Below, one piece after another: positions 1-7,390 of a stretch of 64,000 nucleotides of DNA. Positions within the stretch are counted from its first letter, which is position 1; the number at the start of each line of letters is the position of its first letter. Source of the stretch: Flavobacterium sp. SLB02 (lineage in GTDB: Bacteria > Bacteroidota > Bacteroidia > Flavobacteriales > Flavobacteriaceae); NCBI RefSeq assembly GCF_009664855.1, contig NZ_CP045928.1, positions 1,263,049-1,327,048 on the forward strand. Direction: 5' to 3'. The notes under the pieces were generated by a model. That model had not been told where the DNA came from and did not search any database. It saw nothing but the letters and a program-made list of their open reading frames with translations. Position numbers and translations under genes: made by a program.

Positions 1-1101
1 AAGACGGTAAATATGACAGGACTTGTAAATAATGGTAGTCTTTCGACCACGTTATACAACAACAATCAACTGTATACCAAAGGTTTTAACCTAGTTGGAA
101 ATCCATATCCATCTCCTATTAATTGGGATTCGTCAACAGGTTGGAATAAGACAAACATAGACAATGCTATTTATTTCTTTAATTCAGGATCAGTAAGTCA
201 GTATACAGGAGCATACAGTACTTATATCAATGGAGTATCGAGCGACGGGGTTGCAAGTCCAATTATTGCTTCTATGCAAGGTTTCTTTGTACACGTTAGT
301 GATGGGATATATCCTGTTACCGGAACTCTTGGTATCAATAATACGACACGAATAAATGATCTTTCACCCATATTTCATAAATCTACGATGCGTACAGCTA
401 AGCCTGATTCTGATAGAATTATGATTAGAATAAGTGCTAATTTTTCAAATCATACCCAGTCAGCCGATCCATTGGTTGTTTATTCGGCCAATGGGGCAAC
501 TTCCAATTTTGACAAGAGCTATGATGCTATAAAACTGATGAATATAGATGATCAGCTGCCCAATTTATACTCCATAGCAGAGGATAAATCAAAATTAGTA
601 ATCAATGGGCTTTCCCAAATGGATGCTACAACAGTAATTCCTCTGGGAATAAAAACGGAACGAGAGGGTAAAATAAGTTTTAATCTTCGGGATCTTGAAA
701 ACTTGCCTATAAATCTTAATGTCTATTTAAGAGACACTGAAACAGGTATCAACAAAGATTTACAGAAGGATCCTGTCTACACCGTAAATCTAAAAAAGGG
801 AACTATAGAAAATCGTTTCTTTTTGATTTTCACACCTGCAGATGGTGTTATTGAAAATAATGACAACATTTTTTTTGCTTATGGGTCAGGTGCAGATATG
901 TTTATTAAAATTAAGTTGGTAAAGGAGCAGCGTGGTACACTATTTATTCACAATGTTTTAGGCCAGGAAATTTCAAGTACTTCAATAAGTGGAAACGGAG
1001 AATATAAACTGAATCAACTAACTTCAAATTTAGTGTACTTGGTTAGTTTTATTACTTCAAGCAGTAAGTATAACGTTAAAATAATTACTACTGAGAGGTA
1101 A
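1..1101 (+). CDS. C-terminal part of a T9SS-sorted surface protein (partial)
   Basis: The reading frame is already open at base 1, so this is the 3' part of a longer gene cut by the window edge. About 367 codons remain. The first part has the GNPYPSPINW type of motif common in large Flavobacterium secreted proteins. The last ~75 residues (from about GTLFIHNVLGQEI to KYNVKIITTER) look like a type A T9SS C-terminal sorting domain, which directs a protein through the outer membrane and is usually removed at the surface. The substrate or ligand cannot be told because the N-terminal domains are missing. It lies 47 bases upstream of the DUF4402/usher pair on the same strand and may belong to the same surface-structure locus. 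Confidence 0.75.
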   Translation, partial: KTVNMTGLVNNGSLSTTLYNNNQLYTKGFNLVGNPYPSPINWDSSTGWNKTNIDNAIYFFNSGSVSQYTGAYSTYINGVSSDGVASPIIASMQGFFVHVSDGIYPVTGTLGINNTTRINDLSPIFHKSTMRTAKPDSDRIMIRISANFSNHTQSADPLVVYSANGATSNFDKSYDAIKLMNIDDQLPNLYSIAEDKSKLVINGLSQMDATTVIPLGIKTEREGKISFNLRDLENLPINLNVYLRDTETGINKDLQKDPVYTVNLKKGTIENRFFLIFTPADGVIENNDNIFFAYGSGADMFIKIKLVKEQRGTLFIHNVLGQEISSTSISGNGEYKLNQLTSNLVYLVSFITSSSKYNVKIITTER

Positions 1102-1148
1102 ATAAAGATAAATGATGATAACTGGAATGATTATCAAAATGAAGTAAG

Positions 1149-1682
1149 ATGAAAAATAAAATAAAATACTTTTTTAATAGCAAAATATCCATAGTGATTG
1201 TTTTTTCTATTGCCTTTTTTTTAACCACTTTTTCAGCCCATGCCCAAGGTCCGGAGAACCCTCCCAAACCTGTAGTAATATATGTAAATCCGGCACAGGG
1301 ATTGAATTTTGGAGCTTTTTATCAGGGAGGTACAGGAGGTTCAGTGATTGTGTATCCAAACGGATCAAGAGCAACAACAGGCAGCGTAATACAAACCAGT
1401 CAGGGGTTTTCCTTTTCTCCGGCAATATTTGAAGTAGAGGCCGAACCTGGTACATTGGTTACTATTGTAAATGGACCCGATGTTATTCTTACCGGAAGTA
1501 ACGGAGGCACAATAGTTCTAAGTATAGGTAGTGCAGATCCACCAAGCCCCTTTATTGCGACAGCCACTTCTCCTTCAAGAACCCTCATTAGAGTAGGTGG
1601 TACATTAACTATAGGTAATCCGCTAGTTAATCCTCCGGGAAATTATAACGGTACCTTTTCTGTAACATTTATTCAACCCTAA
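1149..1682 (+). CDS. DUF4402 secreted protein, putative fimbria-like subunit
   Basis: The protein has 177 residues with a signal peptide at about 1-33 (hydrophobic core, ending SAHAQ). The rest fits the DUF4402 pattern: LNFGAFYQGG near the start, a TGSV turn, a central beta-rich stretch and a final NYNGTFSVTF strand. In Proteobacteria DUF4402 proteins are often encoded beside chaperone-usher genes and are taken as pilus or surface-fibre subunits. Here the next gene, only 3 bases downstream, encodes an usher-like outer-membrane protein, so the two are almost certainly co-transcribed. Being a fibre subunit is an inference from family and context. No chaperone gene is next to it. Confidence 0.8.
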   Translation: MKNKIKYFFNSKISIVIVFSIAFFLTTFSAHAQGPENPPKPVVIYVNPAQGLNFGAFYQGGTGGSVIVYPNGSRATTGSVIQTSQGFSFSPAIFEVEAEPGTLVTIVNGPDVILTGSNGGTIVLSIGSADPPSPFIATATSPSRTLIRVGGTLTIGNPLVNPPGNYNGTFSVTFIQP

Positions 1683-1685
1683 TCA

Positions 1686-4262
1686 ATGCATAGAGTTAAG
1701 GTCAGTTTACATAAATGCTTTTGGGCTAAGATTACCATTTTATGGATCATAATGGTAGGACCGGGTATGACATGTAAAGCCCAGACGATAACTGATTATG
1801 ATGAAATTTCAGTATCATTCAATATTCAGCGTATCGGTACAGCAGAAATGTCGACTCTTATATATAATCAAACGGCGTACATTCCTGTGGTTGATCTCTT
1901 TGATTTTTTAAAGATCAATATAGTAGCAAGGGATCTGGATGCCCTAAGCGGAACATTCATCCACCCAAGTTCAGCATTTTTATTTGATCTACCCAATAAT
2001 CGTATTGTTTATCAGGGAAAGAATTTTGATCTAAAACCCAATAGTCTTATTAGAACTACAACAAATCTCTATTTGCGTTCTGATTATTTTTATGAGATTT
2101 TCGGGTTGAATTGCCTGTTTAATTTTCGTAGTCTTTCGGTAGTTATTAGCACAGATTTAGAGCTGCCTATTATGCGTGAAATGAGATTGGAGCAGATGAG
2201 AAATAACCTAAACAAATTGCAGGGTGTTTTTAAAACAGATGAATTTGTGGGACGAAAAAATCCATCTTTTTATTTTGGGACAGCAGATTATTCATTTGTT
2301 ACTTCGGCTGGAAATAAAGAAACTCCTACAGACACCAGAGCAAGTCTTGGCGTTGGCGGTGTAGTAGCTGGCGGTGAAACAAATGTAATCCTGAATTATC
2401 AGAGTAATATAGCTTTTTCTAATCGCCAGCAGTATTACTTGTGGCGCTATGTAGATAATGACCAAACTTTTGCCAGACAGTTTTTAGCCGGAAAAATAAG
2501 AGGACAGTCAATTTCGTCTATTTATGCCCCTATAGTTGGTGTGCAGGTTACTAACGCTCCTACAACTTACAGACGTTCGTTTGGAACCTATACCATAAAT
2601 AATTATACAGAGCCAAATTGGACTGTAGAATTGTACGTTAACGGTGTGCTTATTAATTACATTAAAGCCGATGCGGCTGGTTTTTATACTTTTAAAGTAC
2701 CTCTTGTTTATGGAAATACTGCTGTAAAGTTACGATTCTACGGTCCGTTTGGAGAAGAACGCTCCACCGAACAAAATATAAATATTCCGTTTAATTTTTT
2801 ACCCAAAGGCGAATTCGAATATACAGCCAGTGCAGGTATTGTGGAAGATGGACAAGATACGAGATTTGCACGATTTAGCAGCAATTACGGATTTAATAAA
2901 AATATTACTGTAGGAGCCGGGTTCGAATATTTGTCTTCTATAACTTCGGGAGCAGGAATCCCTTATGTAAATACTTCTTTTCGTTTGTTACCAAATTTAC
3001 TCATCTCAGGAGAGTATGATTTTAATGTGAGGTCCAAAGCAATATTGAGTTATAATTTAGCTTCAGGTCTACAATTTGAGATGTACAACTATTGGTACAA
3101 AAGAAGGCAAACAGCGATCAATACTACCTTTATAGAGGACCACAAGGCAATTCTTTCTTTTCCCTTCAGAGGACGTCATTATGCCGCGTATACCCGTTTG
3201 TCATGGCAGGATATTCGTTTAGAGAATACACGTTACAGCGCTACAGAATGGATGCTTTCAACCGTTGTAGGAAATGTTAATGCCAGCGCTAATACTTTTG
3301 GACTTTTTTTCCCAGATAAGGCCTCTTACCTTTATACTAATTACGCTGTTGGGGTCAGGTCCTTTAGAAATATGCTCATTACTCAGCAGCTCCAGTACGA
3401 GTATAGCAGTAAAAAGGTAATGACCATAAAAACAGAATTAGAAAAAAGAATTTTCTTAAATGGATACGCCAATCTTTCTTATGAGAAAAATTTCATTAGT
3501 GAGATTAGCTATGTTGAATTTGGTCTGCGTTATGATTTTTCTTTTGCCCAGACAAGATTCTCTGTGCGCAAAACCAATGATGTTTACCGTACACTGCAAA
3601 GCATTAACGGAAGTTTGATACATGATGGCAGGTCAGGTATTACAGACTTTAATAATTATACCAGTATTGGCAAAGGAGCAGTTCTATTGATTCCATATCT
3701 GGATCTGAACGGTAATAAGAGGAGAGACCAGAATGAGCCCAATGTACAAGGTTTAAAAGTAATGGTAAACGCAGGACGAACAGAACGATCAGCCAAAGAT
3801 GGTTCTATACTTATAAAAGATCTTGAAGCTTATGGAAACTTAAATATAGAATTGGATCCTTCCGGATTTGAACGCGTAGCATGGAGACTGCTTAAAAAAA
3901 ACTATACGGTAGTTGTAGAGCCTAATTTTGTAAAAAATATTGAAGTGCCTGTATCGGTATTTGGAGAAGTAGGGGGGCGTGTCTTTATAGTCGAGAATCA
4001 AGATGAAAATGGTATTGCAGGTATCATGATCACTATTTATAATGATAAATCTAAAAAGATTGCAGAAATAACTTCTGAGGCTGATGGATATTTTTCTTAC
4101 TTGGGATTATTGCCGGGTAATTATACAGCAAAAATTAATACAGAGAAGCTGGAAAAAATAGGATTAGCAACCAATTCAAATTCATTTCAATTTACTGTTT
4201 TAAGCAGTACCGAAGGCACTTTGATTGACAATATTAAATTTAAACTTATACCTGTCAAATAA
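1686..4262 (+). CDS. Fimbrial-usher-like outer-membrane protein
   Basis: This 858-residue protein has a signal peptide (about 1-33). A periplasmic domain follows (about 37-160), then a long aromatic-rich, beta-barrel-like region. At about 315-375 the sequence VELYVNGVLI, a GFYTFKVPL strand and an acidic turn resemble the plug region of PapC/TcfC-type ushers. Then LPKGEFEYTASAGIV resembles the usual usher barrel strand. Near the C-terminus LDLNGNKRRDQNEP and a later VGGRVFIV...GYFSYLGLLPGNY module resemble SdrD/CarboxypepD_reg-like beta-sandwiches. Ushers form the pore that assembles and exports fibre subunits. It starts 3 bases after the DUF4402 gene. Unusually, no PapD-like periplasmic chaperone is seen in the visible part of the locus. 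The usher assignment rests on motifs read by eye. Confidence 0.72.
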   Translation: MHRVKVSLHKCFWAKITILWIIMVGPGMTCKAQTITDYDEISVSFNIQRIGTAEMSTLIYNQTAYIPVVDLFDFLKINIVARDLDALSGTFIHPSSAFLFDLPNNRIVYQGKNFDLKPNSLIRTTTNLYLRSDYFYEIFGLNCLFNFRSLSVVISTDLELPIMREMRLEQMRNNLNKLQGVFKTDEFVGRKNPSFYFGTADYSFVTSAGNKETPTDTRASLGVGGVVAGGETNVILNYQSNIAFSNRQQYYLWRYVDNDQTFARQFLAGKIRGQSISSIYAPIVGVQVTNAPTTYRRSFGTYTINNYTEPNWTVELYVNGVLINYIKADAAGFYTFKVPLVYGNTAVKLRFYGPFGEERSTEQNINIPFNFLPKGEFEYTASAGIVEDGQDTRFARFSSNYGFNKNITVGAGFEYLSSITSGAGIPYVNTSFRLLPNLLISGEYDFNVRSKAILSYNLASGLQFEMYNYWYKRRQTAINTTFIEDHKAILSFPFRGRHYAAYTRLSWQDIRLENTRYSATEWMLSTVVGNVNASANTFGLFFPDKASYLYTNYAVGVRSFRNMLITQQLQYEYSSKKVMTIKTELEKRIFLNGYANLSYEKNFISEISYVEFGLRYDFSFAQTRFSVRKTNDVYRTLQSINGSLIHDGRSGITDFNNYTSIGKGAVLLIPYLDLNGNKRRDQNEPNVQGLKVMVNAGRTERSAKDGSILIKDLEAYGNLNIELDPSGFERVAWRLLKKNYTVVVEPNFVKNIEVPVSVFGEVGGRVFIVENQDENGIAGIMITIYNDKSKKIAEITSEADGYFSYLGLLPGNYTAKINTEKLEKIGLATNSNSFQFTVLSSTEGTLIDNIKFKLIPVK

Positions 4263-4393
4263 TTTTTGTGTCTAAATTTTAGGGGGTATCCGTATTGATC
4301 TTTAGTATATTAAGATAAGAAACAGATGATTTTTGTCATTCTAAAGTAACTTTAAATGTTGTACTTTGAATCTCACTTTAATAATCGAAAATT

Positions 4394-4765
4394 ATGGATC
4401 AAAATAGTATATTAGATAAGTTAAAAAAAGCGAAGCAAGAACTTATTTTGAATCATGAAGAATTGGAAAAATGTACTAGCGATTTAAAAATTGCTACTAT
4501 AAATCTGAATATTCGGGAAACGGAAAAAGAATTTAATATGGAAGAATTTAATAGCAATTTAGAACAGATGATGTTTTCGATTTCACACAAAGTAAGAAAG
4601 TCTGTTGCTAATATTCTAGGTCTTTCAAAATTGTTGTGTGAAGATATAAATCTTGAAAATAATGAGTTGAGAGAAGTTTTACTCTTGATTATTCAATCTG
4701 CTGAATCACTAAACACTTCGACAGAAGAATTATCGAAGTTTATTTGTGTAAAGAGAAGAAGCTGA
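4394..4765 (+). CDS. Orphan HisKA-like dimerisation domain protein
   Basis: This is a 123-residue protein with no signal peptide. Residues 1-60 are charged and helical (likely coiled coil). Residues 62-115 contain FSISHKVRKSVANILGLSKL, which closely resembles the H-box of Flavobacterium sensor kinases (SHKVRKPIANILGL), including the phospho-accepting His. No ATP-binding (HATPase_c) domain follows: the frame ends in VKRRS and then stops. It could be a phosphotransfer or dimerisation partner of another kinase, or the truncated stub of a hybrid kinase cut by the IS6-type remnant that starts about 40 bases downstream. The intact start and stop slightly favour a real small protein. Confidence 0.55.
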   Translation: MDQNSILDKLKKAKQELILNHEELEKCTSDLKIATINLNIRETEKEFNMEEFNSNLEQMMFSISHKVRKSVANILGLSKLLCEDINLENNELREVLLLIIQSAESLNTSTEELSKFICVKRRS

Positions 4766-4802
4766 TATGTAAATAATTGTCTTCTAAGAGAAATATACAG
4801 TA

Positions 4803-5010
4803 GAAGGGATCATGAAAATGTGAGGAGTGCTTGTGGATCACGCCACGATTCAGCGTTGGGTTTATAAGTTTGCACCTTTGATTGCGTCAGAGATGAAAAA
4901 AGAGAAAGGGCAGAGTGGGGTTGAGTTGGAGATGGGATGAGACTTATATTAAAGTAAAAGGTATTTTGGTGTTATTTATATAGGGCGGTAGATAAATTAG
5001 GCAATTAATT
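4803..5010 (+). pseudogene. IS6-family transposase remnant (middle part)
   Basis: Translated with interruptions, this stretch reads RGVLVDHATIQRWVYKF and later WDETYIKVKG. These match the central part of IS6-family (IS26/IS257/IS240) transposases, including the first Asp of the DDE triad. TGA stops interrupt it near 4822 and just before the DETY motif, and it ends abruptly in the dispersed repeat that begins near 5050. Neither inverted repeat is visible, so it is a dead fragment. Related fragments occur at 26.5, 33.5, 43.8, 49.5 and 55.9 kb. Confidence 0.75.
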
Positions 5011-5049
5011 TGGAGTGGTCATCATCGTCAATTGTATATAATATTATTT

Positions 5050-5300
5050 TTTAGGAGCTCTTCCCGCTATACGTTCCACGCGAGCTTCAGCGAACTGGCG
5101 AAGCAATCTTTTGTGCCGACCCCTGGCACAAAAGGATTTCATTGCTATCGGGGCTAGGGCTGCCGGAGAGCCCTGTTTTTTGACTAATAAAAACAAGAAG
5201 ATTGTATGAAAAATGGCGTCAATTGGCGCCATTTGGCTTGTTTGTGATCCCTAAAGGACAGATTTCGCACCATTGTCTTCAAGCAGCGCCATCTGGCAGC
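5050..5300 (+). repeat. Dispersed repeat, copy A
   Basis: This stretch shares long near-identical blocks with 43.99-44.32 kb and 49.71-50.04 kb: GAGCTCTTCCCGCTAT, a 10-bp stem CTTTTGTGCC/GGCACAAAAG, GGGGCTAGGGCTGC, and a later hairpin around TTGGCGCCATTT. It follows an IS6 remnant, as do the other two long copies. A 27-bp segment at 5077-5103 interrupts it just before CAATC; the other long copies lack an insert at this site. Any short open frames across it are artefacts of the repeat. Confidence 0.8.
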
Positions 5301-5366
5301 GATGACCTTTACTATACAAATTACAAACTATTCTAAGTTTAATTATAAAAATAATAATTCAAGTAA

Positions 5367-5393
5367 TTTGCAAATTTGCATATATTTGCAAAT
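5367..5393 (+). promoter_or_regulatory. TTTGCA-rich operator/promoter element, copy 1
   Basis: Three TTTGCA units in 27 bp contain a TATATTTG -7-like core at 5381-5388. The element recurs with 25 of 27 bases identical at 13142-13168, in front of the MFS transporter. It lies 43 bases upstream of the TTG start at 5436. Its repeated, partly palindromic form (TTTGCAAA) suggests a regulator-binding site overlapping the -7 element. Confidence 0.6.
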
Positions 5394-5435
5394 ACCCAAT
5401 AAGAATTGGAATATAGTAATTTAAATCATTAAGCT

Positions 5436-7079
5436 TTGTTCAAGAAAGTCCTATACTCACTTATACTAATTTCGTGTATCAATATCTGCTCTGGAAATGT
5501 AAAAGATTCATTAAGGCTCAAACTTGATTTTGCGATACAACATAAAGCTGATTATGCTGCCCTAAAAGATAAAAGAACTTCAAAAATAAGAAAAGCTCTT
5601 AAAGAAAAAAACTCACTTGAGACCGAGTATTTGCTGAATCAAAAATTATATACAGAATACAGAAAATATAAAATAGATTCGGCTTTGTATTTTGTTACGA
5701 AAAACGTAAAACTTTCAGATTTACTTAAACAAAGTAGTTTCAGGACAGATGCTGTGCTGCAATTGGCAAATCTCTATTCAGCAAGCGGACGTTTTCTGGA
5801 ATCAGAAAAATTATTGAAATCAATTGATACCCAAACGCTTTCTAGCAATCAAAAAAAGACCTATTTAGAATTTTATATTGAGTTTTTCGAGCATTATGCT
5901 TCTAACAATCCAAGTAAGTATTACAATGAACAAATTGGGATATACAGAGATTCGTTGCTGGCCGTTTTAGATCCTCAGTCTTCAGAATATAAAGTAAATT
6001 TAGCTTTGTGCTCAATTGATAATAAAGATTACGCTGCTGCAAAAAAAAATCTCGAAGATTTGTTTTACAATCAGGAACTTAAAAAATCTCAATATGCCAT
6101 GTGCGCCTATCTTTTAGGAAATATTAGTATGCGCAGTAAAAAATACGAACAAGGAATCAATTATTTTACCCTGGCGGCAATTACGGATATAGAAACGGCG
6201 ACAAAAGATCAAGGAGCGATTCAGAATCTTGCCATATACAATTACTACAATGACAAGATTGATTTAGCCTATAAATATGCAAAGTCGGCGCTGGAAGATG
6301 CGGTGTTCTGCAATGTAAAATTCAGGACCCTGATGATGTCTGAGTTTTATTCGATTATTAATGCAGCGTATCAGAAAAAAGCAGAGAAAAATAAAAAACA
6401 GCTTCAAATTTATATTGTATCTGTAAGTGTGCTCAGTTGCTTTCTTATTGTTTTGATTTTTTATGTGTATCGTCAGATGAGACGTTTGTCCAGAATTAAA
6501 AAAGAACTTTCAGAGTCAGCACAGGAACTTCAAGAATTAAATTCAGAATTTCAGGCGGCCAATGATCAGCTTAAAGTTTTTAATGAACAGCTTAATGAAT
6601 CTAATAATATAAAAGAAGAATACATCGCCCAGTTTTTTGATATCTGCTCCTCTTATATTAACAAAATGGAGGATTACAGAATAAAACTCTACAAAAAAGC
6701 CGTCAGCAGACAATTTGTTGATCTTACGAATGTTTTAAAATCAAATGATATCATAGATCAGGAACTTTATGACCTGTATAGAAAATTTGATGCTGTTTTC
6801 ATTAAACTTTATCCTGAGTTTACTACAGATTTTAACGCACTTCTTGCCGAAGGAGAAAAAATCACCCTCAAAGAAGGAGAAATACTCACTACAGAACTTC
6901 GCATTTTTGCCCTTGAAAGACTTGGTATTAAAGACAGCGAGAAAATTGCTTCATTTTTAAGAATTTCTATGAGCACCATTTATAATTACAGAACTAAAAT
7001 TCGAAATAAAACGACTTATTCTAAAGAAGAGTTTACAAAAAAACTCGAAAAAACCGGCAGTAGATTTCACAGTTTGTAA
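5436..7079 (+). CDS. TPR-containing membrane regulator, DUF6377-like
   Basis: This 547-residue protein has a signal peptide (1-21) and TPR-like helical repeats (about 45-300). One membrane segment spans about 324-346. A coiled coil follows (350-395). The C-terminal module runs from EEYIAQFFDICSSYINKMED, typical of DUF6377, to a LuxR-like helix-turn-helix (SEKIASFLRISMSTIYNYRT). Such proteins sense from the periplasm and regulate carbohydrate genes in Bacteroidota. The start is a TTG codon: an in-frame stop lies at 5430-5432, and only this start keeps the signal peptide. It precedes two GH3 genes on the same strand, and the operator-like element at 5367 lies in front of it. The assignment is by pattern; the signal perceived is unknown. 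Confidence 0.75.
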   Translation: MFKKVLYSLILISCINICSGNVKDSLRLKLDFAIQHKADYAALKDKRTSKIRKALKEKNSLETEYLLNQKLYTEYRKYKIDSALYFVTKNVKLSDLLKQSSFRTDAVLQLANLYSASGRFLESEKLLKSIDTQTLSSNQKKTYLEFYIEFFEHYASNNPSKYYNEQIGIYRDSLLAVLDPQSSEYKVNLALCSIDNKDYAAAKKNLEDLFYNQELKKSQYAMCAYLLGNISMRSKKYEQGINYFTLAAITDIETATKDQGAIQNLAIYNYYNDKIDLAYKYAKSALEDAVFCNVKFRTLMMSEFYSIINAAYQKKAEKNKKQLQIYIVSVSVLSCFLIVLIFYVYRQMRRLSRIKKELSESAQELQELNSEFQAANDQLKVFNEQLNESNNIKEEYIAQFFDICSSYINKMEDYRIKLYKKAVSRQFVDLTNVLKSNDIIDQELYDLYRKFDAVFIKLYPEFTTDFNALLAEGEKITLKEGEILTTELRIFALERLGIKDSEKIASFLRISMSTIYNYRTKIRNKTTYSKEEFTKKLEKTGSRFHSL

Positions 7080-7262
7080 TAAGGATAATTATCTCTGTTT
7101 ATCCCTGCTTTTTCTAGAGGTCGCAAACTATAAAGCTAAAGCTGTATAGGGAATGATGTAGTATTTCAGGCAGATTTGCTTTCTTTTTTGAGCTACATTT
7201 TTTGAATGTGTCAACTACTTTTTAATAGCTAAATATTTACTTAAGTGTTTGATTTTTAATGT

Positions 7263-7296
7263 TTTGTATTCTTTATTGTTCTACATTTTAATTTTG
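7263..7296 (+). promoter_or_regulatory. Putative Bacteroidota-type promoter of the GH3 operon
   Basis: TTTG at 7263-7266 and TAATTTTG at 7289-7296 match the -33 and -7 consensus, with a 22-bp spacer. Transcription would start near 7303, leaving a leader of about 88 bases that holds the hairpin at 7332-7369. The rest of the 7080-7390 gap shows nothing else recognisable. Confidence 0.5.
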
Positions 7297-7331
7297 CAAT
7301 GCAGCGTGTGTACTATATCGTTATAGTTTTA

Positions 7332-7369
7332 CCTCGCCAAGGTTTATTGATTTAAAAAATAAACCGAGG
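7332..7369 (+). promoter_or_regulatory. Leader hairpin upstream of the GH3 operon
   Basis: GGTTTATT (7341-7348) pairs with AATAAACC (7358-7365), extended by CCTC/GAGG after a five-base bulge. It lies 22 bases before the GH3 start and has no following T-run, so it is more likely an mRNA leader structure than a terminator. Confidence 0.4.
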
Positions 7370-7390
7370 CGGATAAAATTATAAACACAT

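Noticed and set aside
5044..5232. 62-codon minus-strand frame in the dispersed repeat
   Set aside because: The same sequence recurs in noncoding copies B and C with frame breaks, so it is a by-product of the repeat.
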